In this document: positions 1 through 8,794 of the stretch, piece by piece
How positions within the stretch are numbered: the first letter of the stretch is position 1
Layout of the letters: every line of letters begins with the position of its first letter
From: Xanthomonas hydrangeae
Lineage (GTDB): Bacteria > Pseudomonadota > Gammaproteobacteria > Xanthomonadales > Xanthomonadaceae
Assembly: GCA_905142475.1 (NCBI GenBank)
Contig: LR990730.1
Location: 1,674,001 to 1,738,000, forward strand
DNA length: 64,000 nucleotides
Direction: 5' to 3'
Program-made: the position numbers and the translations under genes
The notes under the pieces: model-generated
Told to the model about the DNA's origin: nothing
The model's input: only the letters and a program-made list of their open reading frames with translations
The model's database searches: none

Positions 1-415
1 GTGATCGACGGCACCTTCGACGACGCGGGCGGCAGGGACCTGCGCGATATCGAACCAAATCGCGGCCTCATCAGGAATCGTCTTGCCCAAGCGGCGCAAG
101 CTCCAGCAGAAAGCAGCGTCAGGTCAGTTCCCGAACGCCCATCGAACACAAGAAAAAGAAAAGCAAGTGGTGGAAGTTCTAGCAATTCGACCATCGGCGA
201 TAGAGGGTCGGCAGCAATTCGTTAAAAAGCTCTTTGCTGGCAGCGGGTTGGCTTATTTTTGGCTATTTTTTTACACGAAGCCCTGCCAACCCTCATTCCG
301 AGCAACGACTGCGCCCGCCTGGTGGCCGCGCAGTTGTTCTGCTGGCGCCTCTTAACCGATTCGGAGCGAACGCCGCGCCCGTCTGACGATGAGCGCGGTG
401 GTTTCTTGGCCGCTG
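1..415. other. Left-edge region without a confident gene
   Basis: No gene can be called here with confidence. A plus-strand frame open from base 1 to 225 has strongly GC-biased third positions in its first 18 codons only, then turns low-complexity. Competing minus-strand frames over the first 100 bases are also open, so the piece could be the end of a gene lying left of the window or its shadow. From about 220 to 290 the DNA is unusually AT-rich for this genome and is bracketed by an 8-bp inverted repeat. The rest, up to the stop of the GH35 gene at 416, shows nothing recognisable. Confidence 0.3.
245..292. repeat. Inverted repeat GGGTTGGC/GCCAACCC around AT-rich loop
   Basis: Perfect 8-bp arms lie at 245-252 and 285-292 around a 32-base AT-rich centre with T-runs. 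It sits about 125 bases beyond the stop codon of the minus-strand GH35 gene. It could be a weak transcription end signal for the glycosidase operon or a trace of an old insertion. The long loop makes an efficient intrinsic terminator unlikely. Confidence 0.35.
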
Positions 416-2257
416 TTATTCCTTCGGCGTGATCCACACCTGCTGCTGCAGCCCGCGCACGCTGGGCTTGGCGGTGCTGTCCAGATCGAACACCACCACG
501 GCATTGTCGCCCTTGCGCTGGAACGGCGCCGGGAAATACAGCGCACGTTGCGGGCCGATGGCCCAGTGGCGGCCGAGGTTGACGCCGTTGGCCCAGGTCA
601 CGCCCTTGCCGAAGGCGCGCATGTCCAGGTAGGTGTCGGTGGGGGTGCCGATGCGTAGGGTGCCGCGATGGAAGGCAGGGCCATCGACGTGATTGCGGGT
701 CCAGCCGCGCAGGCTGTCGGGCGAGCGCATCGGCAGCGGGAACGCCTGCCAGCCGGTGAGCTGCCGGTTGTCCAGCAGCACCGGGTCGACCAGACCGGCG
801 CGGCCGTCGGCCATGCGCGGGCCGTAGTTGATGCGGCCGCTATTTTCCACCAGCACATCGAGCGTGTGTTCGCCGGCCGGAATCTCCACGTTGGTGGAGA
901 CCTGCTGCAGGCGACGTTCGACGCTGCCGACCGGCTTCTTGTCCAGATACACCCGCGCCACATCGCGCACTTCGCCCAGATACAGCGCGCCCTTGCGCGG
1001 GCCGGTGACGGTGGTGCGATAGAGGATGTAGCCGTAGTCCTGGCCGAAGTGTTCCATCGGCTGCGGGGTGTCGATGGCGATCGGTGCGGGCAGGTTGTCC
1101 CATAGCGAGGCGGATTCGCGCAGTTGTGTGTCCGGCAGGGCGGCGATGGCGATAGGTGCCGGCAACGCGGGTGGCTGCACGCCGGTGACGCCGGCGATGG
1201 CATCGCGCATCAACGCGAACTTGGGCGTGGGGCGACCGGCCTCGTCGAGGATGGCGTCGTAGTCGTAGCTGGTGGTCTGCGGTGCGTAATGGTCGCTGGG
1301 ATTGCCCTGGAAATTGGCACCATTCATGAAGCCGAAACTGGTGCCGCCGATGAACATGTAGAGATTGGCCGAGTGGCCCTGGCGCAGGATCCACTCCAGT
1401 TCTTCGGTCTGTTGCTTGGCATCGGTGCTGGCGTGCGGCTTGCCCCAGTGATCGAACCAGCCTGCCCAGTATTCGCCGACCATGCGCGGTTGGTCGGGGC
1501 GGAACTTGATCAGTTTTTCGAACGCGCTCTTGGCTTCGCCCGGCGCGAAATTCACCACCGCCAAGGTGTCCGGCAGGGTGCCGTTGGCGAGCATATCGGC
1601 GCCGTCGGAGGTGAACAGCAAGGCGTCGTCGAAGCCGGCCTTGACGTACATGGCGCGGTTGTCGGCCATGTAGGCGTGGTCGTCGTCGTAGGAGCCGTAT
1701 TCGTTCTCGACCTGCACGGCGATGATCGGACCACCGTTGTGGTTGAGCAGCGGATGCACCTGCTTGGCGACGGCATCCAGATACGCCTGGCTGGCGGCAA
1801 GAAAGCGCGGGTCGCGGCTGCGCACGCGGATGTTGTCCTTGCCGAACAACCAGGCCGGGTAGCCGCCGGCTTCCCACTCGGCGCAGGTGTAGGGGCCCGG
1901 GCGCAGGATCACGTTGAGGCCTTGCGCGGCGGCTTCGCGTACGAACGCGGCCACATCGTTGTTGCCGGTGAAGTCGAACCGGCCTTGCTGCGGTTCGACC
2001 AGGTTCCAGAACACGTAGGTCTCCACCGTGTTCAGGCCCAGTGCGCGCGCCTTCTGCAGGCGGTCTTTCCAGTAGTCGCGCGGAATGCGCTGGAAATGGA
2101 TGGCGCCGGAGAGCAGTTGATACGGCTTGCCGTCGCGCACGAACTGCGTGCCTTGGGTGCCGAAGCTGGGCCAGGTGGTGGTGTCGGCGGCGCTGGCGGT
2201 GACGGGAAGCGCGAACGCGAGGGCCAGAACGAGCGGTGCAAGGGTGGTGCGCAGCAT
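416..2257 (-). CDS. nixL: GH35 beta-galactosidase (NixL position)
   Basis: A 613-residue glycoside hydrolase family 35 enzyme expected to release terminal beta-linked galactose, for example from Lewis-a type antennae of plant complex N-glycans. The start at 2257 gives a Sec signal peptide ending near ASA-AD (residue 24). The family signature SGAIHFQR is at about 50-57. The acid/base is in VENEYG (Glu186) and the likely nucleophile is in GEYWAGWFDHWG (Glu262). Jelly-roll-like domains follow to the C-terminus. It is the last gene of the minus-strand glycosidase series, 49 bases after the GH92 gene. The symbol is assigned by gene order: nixI (GH3), nixJ (GH125) and nixK (GH92) are published names, and this is the next gene. 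An in-frame upstream extension lacks coding logic and was not used. Confidence 0.88.
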   Translation of the reverse strand: MLRTTLAPLVLALAFALPVTASAADTTTWPSFGTQGTQFVRDGKPYQLLSGAIHFQRIPRDYWKDRLQKARALGLNTVETYVFWNLVEPQQGRFDFTGNNDVAAFVREAAAQGLNVILRPGPYTCAEWEAGGYPAWLFGKDNIRVRSRDPRFLAASQAYLDAVAKQVHPLLNHNGGPIIAVQVENEYGSYDDDHAYMADNRAMYVKAGFDDALLFTSDGADMLANGTLPDTLAVVNFAPGEAKSAFEKLIKFRPDQPRMVGEYWAGWFDHWGKPHASTDAKQQTEELEWILRQGHSANLYMFIGGTSFGFMNGANFQGNPSDHYAPQTTSYDYDAILDEAGRPTPKFALMRDAIAGVTGVQPPALPAPIAIAALPDTQLRESASLWDNLPAPIAIDTPQPMEHFGQDYGYILYRTTVTGPRKGALYLGEVRDVARVYLDKKPVGSVERRLQQVSTNVEIPAGEHTLDVLVENSGRINYGPRMADGRAGLVDPVLLDNRQLTGWQAFPLPMRSPDSLRGWTRNHVDGPAFHRGTLRIGTPTDTYLDMRAFGKGVTWANGVNLGRHWAIGPQRALYFPAPFQRKGDNAVVVFDLDSTAKPSVRGLQQQVWITPKE

Positions 2258-2306
2258 GGGGAATTCTCGGCGGTGACAAGTGACTTGTAACGAGTAAGAA
2301 CGAGCA

Positions 2307-4652
2307 TCAACCAAACGAAGGCGGCAGATCCTCCTTGTTGGCGCCAAAGGCCGGATTCGGCTTGGCACCCATGGTGAATTCCAGCGTGCCGCCAGCGGCC
2401 AGATCGGCATGCCGCATCCAGCTACGGTTGATCGGCTTGCCGTTCCACCGCAGCGCTTGCACATAGACGTTCTGCGCGCTGCTGTTGTTGGCCACGATGC
2501 GCAACGTGTGGCCATTGCCGACATCCAGTTCTGCGCGCTTGAACAGCGGGCTGCCGAGGATGTAGTTGCCGCTGACCGGATCCACCGCGTACAGCCCGAG
2601 CGCGCTGAGCACGAACCAGGCGCTCATCTGCCCGCAATCCTCGTTGCCGGACAGGCCATTGCGCGCATCGTGGTACTGCTCGCGCAGCAGCCGGCGCACC
2701 ATCGCCTGGGTCTTGTACGGCTGGCCGGCGTAGGCGAACACATACGCCACGTGATGGCTGGGCTCGTTGCCATGCGCGTACTGGCCGACCAGACCGTCGA
2801 TATCCGGCGGTGCATCGGCGGGCAGTTCGGAACTGGTGGAAAACAGTTCGTCGAGCTTGGCGACGAAACCGTCGCGGCCGCCGTACAGGTCCATGTAGCC
2901 GTACAGGTCGTGCTGGTTGAGGAAGGTGGCCTGCCAGGCGTTGGATTCGGTGAAGTCGCGCCATTGGGTGAGGTGGCCCATGCCGCGCGGGTCGAACGGT
3001 GTGGCCCAGCTGCCGTCTTCCAGCCGCGCCTGCACGAAGCCGCTGTCGCGATTGAACACGTTGCGGTAATTGCGTGAGCGCTCGCGCAATACGCGTGCAT
3101 CGTCGGTGGCACCGGCAGCCTGCGCCAGATGCGCACAGGCCCAGTCGTCGTAGGCGTATTCCAGCGTGCGGCTGACCGCTTCGTCCACCTTGTCGGCGGG
3201 GATGTAACCGAGTTTGCGGTAGTACGCCAGGCCGTGGGTGGTGTCGTCCATCGCGCGTTTGCGGTACGCCGGCCAGGCGGCCTTGTAGTCGATGCCGTTA
3301 AAGCCCTTGGCATGCGCTTCGGCCAGCACCACTGCCGAGTGGTAGCCGATCATGCAGCCGGTTTCCACGCCTTGCAGCGGCCAGATGCCCACGCCGTCCG
3401 GGCATTCGTTGGCGCCGCGCACCAGGCATTGCACCAGGTCCGGCACGCGCTCGGGCTGCACCAGGGTGAGCAGCGGATGCGCGGCGCGGTAGGTGTCCCA
3501 CAGCGAGTAGGTGCTGTAGTTGTGATACCCCTTGGGGGCAGTGTGGATCTGCAGATCCATGCCGCGATAGCGGCCGTCCACGTCGCTGAACAGGGTGGGT
3601 GCAAGCAGGCTGTGATACAGGCCGGTGTAGAAGATGCGGCGCTGCGCCTCGTCGTCGCTGTCGATGCGCACGCGTGCCAGTTCCTTCTCCCAGGCGGCCA
3701 CGGCCTGCGCATGCACGCGGGCGAAGTCGAAGTCGGGCAGTTCGGCGTCCAAGTTGGCCAGCGCATTGTCGGCACTCACCGCCGAGATGCCGACCTTGAT
3801 CAGCAGCGGTGCGTCGGCCGCGTCGGGGTAATGCAGTGCGGCCTTGAGATGCACGCCATCGGCGCTGCGCGTGCCTGCGGCCAGCGCCTGGTCTTCGTTG
3901 TACAGCTGCACCTGTTTGAACGGCCGCGACAGGCGCATGGCGAAATAGATGTAGCGTCCCTGCGCCCACTGGTAGACGCGACGGCCACCGGTGAGGGTGC
4001 GGTTGTCGACCACGCGCAGTTGCGCATCGGTGATGCGGGTGGGGATGCCGGGTTTGTCCTGCATGCCGTGGCACAGGTCCAGCAGCACATGCGCCGGCTT
4101 GCCCTTGGGGAAGTGATAGCGATGCAGGCCTGCGCGCGCGGTGGCGGTGAGTTCGGCATGCACGCCGCTGTCCTTGAGCCGCACGCGGTAATAACCGGGC
4201 GAGGCGGCTTCGTCGCTGTGGTCGTAGCGCGAGCGGTAGCCGCTGTCCGGTGCGTCGAGCGCGCCGGGCACCAGCTTCACCTCGCCGGTGGCGGGCACCA
4301 GTAGGACGTCCAACATGTCGCCGATGCCGGTGCCGGACAGATGCGTGTGCGAGAAGCCCATGATCGAGCCGTCGGACTCGTGATAGCCCGAGCACGAATC
4401 CCACACGGCGTTGTAGGTGTCCGGGCTCAGCTGCACCATGCCGAACGGCAGTGTCGCGCCGGGGAAGGTGTGGCCATGGCCGCCGGTGCCGATGAAGACA
4501 TCGACGTGACGGGTGAGATCGGCGCGGGTGCGCGCATCGGCTGGGAGTGCGTAGTTGCCGGCGCGTGCGCGGGCGAGGCCTGTTGCCAAAGCACCACTGC
4601 CGAAGAGGGCCGCTGCGATGGCGCCTTGGAGAAAACCGCGTCGTGTTGCCAT
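2307..4652 (-). CDS. nixK: GH92 alpha-mannosidase NixK
   Basis: A 781-residue GH92 calcium-dependent exo-alpha-mannosidase. In X. campestris the GH92 enzyme NixK removes the alpha-1,3-mannose of the plant N-glycan core and must act before the xylosidase. The chosen start gives MATRRGFLQGAIAAALFG, a twin-arginine (Tat) signal, so export in folded form is expected. The GH92 N-terminal signature DVFIGTGGHGHTFPGATLPF is at about 51-70. The GNEPSHH motif carrying the probable general acid is near Glu630. SGNEDCGQMSAWFVLSALGLY follows near the C-terminus. It lies between the GH125 gene (136-base spacer with a hairpin repeat) and the GH35 gene. An upstream in-frame Met at 4712 would put the Tat motif 20 residues inside and is rejected. 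Confidence 0.93.
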   Translation of the reverse strand: MATRRGFLQGAIAAALFGSGALATGLARARAGNYALPADARTRADLTRHVDVFIGTGGHGHTFPGATLPFGMVQLSPDTYNAVWDSCSGYHESDGSIMGFSHTHLSGTGIGDMLDVLLVPATGEVKLVPGALDAPDSGYRSRYDHSDEAASPGYYRVRLKDSGVHAELTATARAGLHRYHFPKGKPAHVLLDLCHGMQDKPGIPTRITDAQLRVVDNRTLTGGRRVYQWAQGRYIYFAMRLSRPFKQVQLYNEDQALAAGTRSADGVHLKAALHYPDAADAPLLIKVGISAVSADNALANLDAELPDFDFARVHAQAVAAWEKELARVRIDSDDEAQRRIFYTGLYHSLLAPTLFSDVDGRYRGMDLQIHTAPKGYHNYSTYSLWDTYRAAHPLLTLVQPERVPDLVQCLVRGANECPDGVGIWPLQGVETGCMIGYHSAVVLAEAHAKGFNGIDYKAAWPAYRKRAMDDTTHGLAYYRKLGYIPADKVDEAVSRTLEYAYDDWACAHLAQAAGATDDARVLRERSRNYRNVFNRDSGFVQARLEDGSWATPFDPRGMGHLTQWRDFTESNAWQATFLNQHDLYGYMDLYGGRDGFVAKLDELFSTSSELPADAPPDIDGLVGQYAHGNEPSHHVAYVFAYAGQPYKTQAMVRRLLREQYHDARNGLSGNEDCGQMSAWFVLSALGLYAVDPVSGNYILGSPLFKRAELDVGNGHTLRIVANNSSAQNVYVQALRWNGKPINRSWMRHADLAAGGTLEFTMGAKPNPAFGANKEDLPPSFG

Positions 4653-4689
4653 GTGTCTGGTCTCGGAGTTTGCGGGCCGATGCCGGGGC

Positions 4690-4731
4690 ACCCTCATCCG
4701 CCCTTCGGGCACCTTCTCCCGGTGGGAGAAG
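4690..4731. repeat. Short intergenic repeat with CTTCTCCC-GGT-GGGAGAAG hairpin
   Basis: Lies between the GH125 stop and the GH92 start. The hairpin has perfect 8-bp arms at 4713-4720 and 4724-4731 with a 3-base loop. It follows a CCCTCATCCGCCCTTCGGG segment resembling a common intergenic motif of xanthomonads (recalled, not searched). It may stabilise or process the polycistronic mRNA between nixJ and nixK. There is no T-run, so it is not a typical terminator. Confidence 0.5.
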
Positions 4732-4788
4732 TGAAGATCAAGTGCAATGTCGTTCCGCCTGGAAAGGAAGATCTAGCGCTTCGGGCAA

Positions 4789-6252
4789 TCAGCTACTGCG
4801 CAGCAGTTGTGGTTTGCGTTGGTGCAGGTCGATGATCAGTTCGCCGAACAAGGTGTTGGCCCAGGCGAACCAGTCGCGGGTGAAGGTGCTCGGGTTGTCC
4901 TTGTGGAAGGCCTCGTGCATGAAGCCGGTGCCGGCATGGGTGGTCTTGAGCCACTGCAGGCACTGGCGCAGTTGTGCGTCGTCGTCGCTGACCAGCGCGT
5001 ACTGGATGATGGACATCGGCCAGATCGTGCCCATGCCGCTGTGCGGGCTGCCGACGCCTTCGGCTGCAGTGCCGCGCGAGAAATACGGGTTGCGTTCGCT
5101 CCAGGCCAGCTGGCGGGTGCGCAGGAACACCGGGTCGGCGCGGTCGCAGCAGCCCAGGTAGGCCAGGCTGAGCAGGCCGGGGGCGTTGGCGTCGTCGATG
5201 AACAACTGGTTGCCGTAGCCGTCCACTTCGAATGCCCAGTAGGCCTGCCCATCGGCGTCGCGTTGTTGACCAAACTTGCGTGTCGCCGCTTCCACTTCGT
5301 CGGCCAGTGCGGTGCAGTCGGCGGCGAATTCGGCATCGCGGTGCAAGGCGGTGCTCATCGTCGACAGCTGACGCAGCGAGGTCACTGCGAACAGGTTGGC
5401 CGGCACGAACAGCGGATACACGCAGGCATCGTCGGAGGGGCGGAACATCGAGTGGATCATGCCGTTTGGCCGGGTCGGCTGGCCGTAGCCTTCCAGCACC
5501 AGGGTTTCGGTGGCCAGCGGCGAGGGCCGCTGGAACACGTACGGGCCGCGATTCTCTTTGCGCTGCTGCTCGCGGAAGGTGCGCACCACCACGTGCATCG
5601 CCGCGCGCCAGTCGTCGTCGAACGGGGCGGCATCGCCGGTGGCGCGCCAGTATTCGTGCGCGATGCGGATCGGGTAGCACAGCGAATCGATTTCCCACTT
5701 GCGCTCGCCCACGCCGGGCTTCATCTCGGTGATGTCGTTGAGCGACCACTTCAGGCGCTGGGTCTGGCCATCGGGCAGGAAGGCATTGGCATACGGGTCG
5801 AGCCGGATGCACGCGGCCTGGCGCTGGATCAGGCCATGGAACATGCGCCGCAAGGCAGGGTCGCGCCTGGCCAGCGGCACATACGGGTGCACCTGGGCGG
5901 AGGAGTCGCGCAGCCACATCGCGTGGATGTCGCCGGTGATGACGAAGGTGTCCGGCTTGCCGTTGCGGGTGCCGGTTTCCACCGTGGTGTCCAGCGTGTT
6001 GGGGTAGCAGTTCTCGAACAGCCAGGCCAGTTCCAGGTCGGCGATCTGTCCCTTGATCTGCACGATCTGCTGCTCGACCGCCTTGCTGACGAAGCGGCGC
6101 TGCGCCTTGGGTGGGCGCTTGCTGACGAAGGCGCCGGCGGCCGTGGAGGTGCCGGCAGCGGGCGCGGCCGCGAAGGCAGGCAGCGCGCCGGCCAGCAAGC
6201 CGGCGCCTGCGCTGGCGCCCAGCAACTGAAGGATGTCGCGGCGGGTGTGCAT
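4789..6252 (-). CDS. nixJ: GH125 exo-alpha-1,6-mannosidase NixJ
   Basis: A 487-residue metal-independent GH125 exo-alpha-mannosidase. The X. campestris orthologue NixJ is reported to cleave the alpha-1,6-mannose after NixK and NixI have acted. The start gives MHTRRDILQLLGASAGAG, a twin-arginine signal (TRRDILQ), making it the second Tat-type enzyme of the cluster. The family core motif GDIHAMWLRDSSAQ is at about 107-120. Further typical stretches are SLCYPIRIAHEYW and SPHSGMGTIWPMSI. It is separated from the upstream GH4 gene by about 200 bases containing a large hairpin, so it may be under separate control. Confidence 0.93.
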   Translation of the reverse strand: MHTRRDILQLLGASAGAGLLAGALPAFAAAPAAGTSTAAGAFVSKRPPKAQRRFVSKAVEQQIVQIKGQIADLELAWLFENCYPNTLDTTVETGTRNGKPDTFVITGDIHAMWLRDSSAQVHPYVPLARRDPALRRMFHGLIQRQAACIRLDPYANAFLPDGQTQRLKWSLNDITEMKPGVGERKWEIDSLCYPIRIAHEYWRATGDAAPFDDDWRAAMHVVVRTFREQQRKENRGPYVFQRPSPLATETLVLEGYGQPTRPNGMIHSMFRPSDDACVYPLFVPANLFAVTSLRQLSTMSTALHRDAEFAADCTALADEVEAATRKFGQQRDADGQAYWAFEVDGYGNQLFIDDANAPGLLSLAYLGCCDRADPVFLRTRQLAWSERNPYFSRGTAAEGVGSPHSGMGTIWPMSIIQYALVSDDDAQLRQCLQWLKTTHAGTGFMHEAFHKDNPSTFTRDWFAWANTLFGELIIDLHQRKPQLLRSS

Positions 6253-6376
6253 GACCTGGAACTCCTTGGATTCGGCAAGCGGTCGACGCAGCAGACACCC
6301 TTCCATCAGCGGCGTGGCACGCCGGACCGACGATGAGACCTATGCAGGACCAATTCCCGATGACCATACAACGTGT

Positions 6377-6414
6377 GCGCCGAATGTGCATAGTGCGTTC
6401 GCACAATTCGGCGC
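6377..6414. promoter_or_regulatory. Large dyad upstream of nixJ
   Basis: Arms GCGCCGAAT (6377-6385) and ATTCGGCGC (6406-6414) enclose inner complementary GTGC/GCAC and a GTGCG-TT-CGCAC palindrome. It lies in the 203-base gap between the GH4 stop (6456) and the nixJ start (6252). As RNA on the minus strand it would form a stable hairpin with no U-tract. As DNA the central palindrome could bind a regulator. Either role is inference. It marks the junction between the inserted module and the nix genes. Confidence 0.45.
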
Positions 6415-6455
6415 CGTACGCGTGGGTTGCGGCCAACAGCCGACACGGCTCCCCA

Positions 6456-7880
6456 TCAACCAGCCGCCTGCGCGCGCCAATGCGCCGGCCCCGCGCAGTG
6501 GCCATCGTCATGCTCATGCCCGAACAGCTCCTCCAGCATGCGCCGCGACGGGCTCCACTCGCCGATCGCCGGGTGGATCAGCATCGCCTTGCAGGCGTCC
6601 AGATGGCTGCCGCTGAGCGCTGCCTCGATCGCGGCGTGTTCGTAGGCCTTGAACGAGCGCACCAGGCCCTGCACCGCGCTGGGTAGCGGTGCGGCCGGGA
6701 TCGGCACGATGCGGTCGCGGTCGATGTCGGCGGCGATTTCCACGATGTCGTCGTCGGCCAGCTCGGCCATCGCGCCCTGGTTGCGCACGTTGACCACGTG
6801 CCGGCTGGGGCGCGCGCCGGTCAGCGCGCTCATCACGTCCACCGCGATGCGGTGATAGCCGGTGCTGGCGCGGAACGGGTCCGGCTGCGGCGCCATGTCC
6901 GGGGCGAAGGCCGAGCCGGCCTCGGCCTCCAGCTTCATGTACGAGCCGGAGCGCTGCGCCAGGTAGGCCGCATAGGTCTGCACCGCACCGGTGGTGTCGC
7001 CGGCCTCCAGGCGGCTGCGCAGGTCGCCGATCAGGCTGCGGTTGAGCCGCTCGATCTCGCCACCGCGGCTGGCCCCGCTGGCGCGCTGGTTGTCCAGGGC
7101 GCGGCGGCGCTCGTAGAAGAAATACAGGTACTCGGTGGGGATCAAGCGCAGCGCACGCAGCATGTCGAAGTCGAACAACGGCGCCAGATACAGTTGACGC
7201 AGGAGGGTGTCGTCGGCGAGCACGCGGTCGATGATGTCCACGCCACGCAGGCGCACCGCGCGGATCCAGCCCAGGTGGTTGAGGCCGACGTAGTCGCATT
7301 CCACATCGGCCGCCGGCTCGCCGAGCGCGCGCGCGATATTGTGGAACAGCTCCACCGGCGTGTCGCAGATGCCGACCACGCGTGCGCGGGTGTGGGCGCT
7401 GATGGCCTGTGTGATCAGCCCGGCCGGGTTGGTGAAGCTGACCAGCCAGGCGTCCGGGCTCAGGCGCTCGATCATGCGCGCCTGTTCGAGCGCCACCGGC
7501 ACCGTGCGCAGCGCCTTGGCCACGCCGCCGGGGCCGGTGGTTTCCTGGCCGGAATACTCATGGCGGATGATGGTCTGTTCGTCGGAGGCGCGCTGCGCAA
7601 TACCGCCCACGCGGATGCTGTTGAGTACGAAATGCGCGCCTTCGATCGCCGCTTCCAGCGATGGCGCGGCATGCACCTGCAACGCGCCACCGGACTCGGC
7701 GACGATGGCGCGGCCCATCGCCACCATCAGCGCCAGGCGCTCCTGGTCGGGGTCGTACAGCACGATCTCGCGCGCGCCCAGCGCTTCGGCGGCTTCGTTG
7801 ACGCCGTACACCACCAACGGTGTGCGTACGCCGCCGCCGCCGATCAGGGTCAGTTTGCGATTGTCGACAGAACTGCTCAT
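6456..7880 (-). CDS. GH4 NAD-dependent 6-phospho-glycosidase
   Basis: A 474-residue cytoplasmic GH4 hydrolase, a family using NAD+ and a divalent metal in an oxidation-elimination mechanism, most often on 6-phosphorylated glycosides. The Rossmann motif LTLIGGGGVRTP is at about 10-21. SFTNPAG is at about 148-154. The metal-ligand regions are GICDTP (Cys172) and GLNHLGW (His202). The CDxP signature resembles that of 6-phospho-alpha-glucosidases, whereas CNxP is usual for 6-phospho-beta-glucosidases, so anomer and sugar are uncertain. No signal peptide. Its ATG overlaps the PfkB kinase stop as ATGA, implying translational coupling and a shared substrate: the kinase would make the phospho-sugar this enzyme needs. 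Confidence 0.85.
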   Translation of the reverse strand: MSSSVDNRKLTLIGGGGVRTPLVVYGVNEAAEALGAREIVLYDPDQERLALMVAMGRAIVAESGGALQVHAAPSLEAAIEGAHFVLNSIRVGGIAQRASDEQTIIRHEYSGQETTGPGGVAKALRTVPVALEQARMIERLSPDAWLVSFTNPAGLITQAISAHTRARVVGICDTPVELFHNIARALGEPAADVECDYVGLNHLGWIRAVRLRGVDIIDRVLADDTLLRQLYLAPLFDFDMLRALRLIPTEYLYFFYERRRALDNQRASGASRGGEIERLNRSLIGDLRSRLEAGDTTGAVQTYAAYLAQRSGSYMKLEAEAGSAFAPDMAPQPDPFRASTGYHRIAVDVMSALTGARPSRHVVNVRNQGAMAELADDDIVEIAADIDRDRIVPIPAAPLPSAVQGLVRSFKAYEHAAIEAALSGSHLDACKAMLIHPAIGEWSPSRRMLEELFGHEHDDGHCAGPAHWRAQAAG

Positions 7881-8794
7881 GGAACGTCCTCGTGTGTGGG
7901 GGGAGATAAAAGAAAAAGGCCATCGAGCGCGCCGAGCGCGCTGCAACAGGCGGCGCCGGCATGGCAGCCGTGCTGTGCGCTCTCGTCCAGCGGCAGGCCG
8001 CGCAGCTGGGCGGCCAGAAAGCCGGCATCGAACGCATCGCCGGCGCCGGTGGTGTCGCGCACCGGCACGATGGGCGCGGCGATCGGGCGTGCGCCGTTGT
8101 CGTCGATCACCATCGCGCCGGCAGCGCCGCGCTTGATCACCGCCTGGCGCAGGCCGAGTGCATGCGCCCACGCCAGGCAGGCAGTGGCGTCATCGCCGCA
8201 GCCCATCAGTGCGGCTTCTTTTTGATTGGGCAGAAACCAGCTCACTGCGCGGCAGGTGGCGTGGTTGGCCGGGTCTGTGAGCCAGGCCGGGCTGAAGCCG
8301 ACGTCGAGCGAGGTGGTGCAGCCTGCACGCGCGAGTCGCGGCAATAACGTGGTTGCCAACGCGGCTGGCAACGGCATCGCGAAGTGCACATGCGTCGCCG
8401 CCAACATCGCGGCGATGCACTCCTCGCGCAGCAGCAGCGTGCCTAATTCGGCATTGGCACCGACATAGGTGAAGAACGAGCGGTCGTCGTGCAGCGATAC
8501 GCTGGTGGTCACGCCGGTGCCGGCTGTTGAGTCGATCAAGCCATCGGCCGAGACACCGAACTCGCCCAGACGCTGCGCGAACACCGCGCGGTCCTGCGCA
8601 CCGATCGCACCGAGTACGCGCACGTTGCAGCCAAGCCGCGCCAGCGCGCAGGCGGTGATGAGGGTGCCGCCGCCGAGTTCCCGCGTGTAATGGCGCGCCA
8701 GCGCTTCTTCGCCCGGCGCCGGCCAGCGGTCGAAGCCGCTGAAGATGTGGTCCAGATAGACCTCGCCGACCGCCACGAGTCGCGGGGTGGTCAT
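7877..8794 (-). CDS. PfkB-family carbohydrate kinase
   Basis: A 305-residue ribokinase/PfkB-fold kinase. The N-terminal GEVYLDHIF and the ELGGGTLITACALARLG stretch (about 39-55) form the sugar-binding part. The C-terminal signature RDTTGAGDAFDAGFLAA (about 246-262) supplies the anion hole and catalytic Asp253. It starts inside the permease stop (ATGA overlap) and ends inside the GH4 start (ATGA). Position between an importer and a phospho-glycosidase suggests it phosphorylates an incoming mono- or disaccharide at O6. This is inference, since PfkB members also act on nucleosides and hexose phosphates. Confidence 0.85.
   Translation of the reverse strand: MTTPRLVAVGEVYLDHIFSGFDRWPAPGEEALARHYTRELGGGTLITACALARLGCNVRVLGAIGAQDRAVFAQRLGEFGVSADGLIDSTAGTGVTTSVSLHDDRSFFTYVGANAELGTLLLREECIAAMLAATHVHFAMPLPAALATTLLPRLARAGCTTSLDVGFSPAWLTDPANHATCRAVSWFLPNQKEAALMGCGDDATACLAWAHALGLRQAVIKRGAAGAMVIDDNGARPIAAPIVPVRDTTGAGDAFDAGFLAAQLRGLPLDESAQHGCHAGAACCSALGALDGLFLLSPPTHEDVP

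Noticed and set aside
1..225. Plus-strand 74-codon frame at the window edge as a gene
   Set aside because: Only the first 18 codons look coding and the tail is low-complexity; the strand cannot be decided without the sequence to the left.
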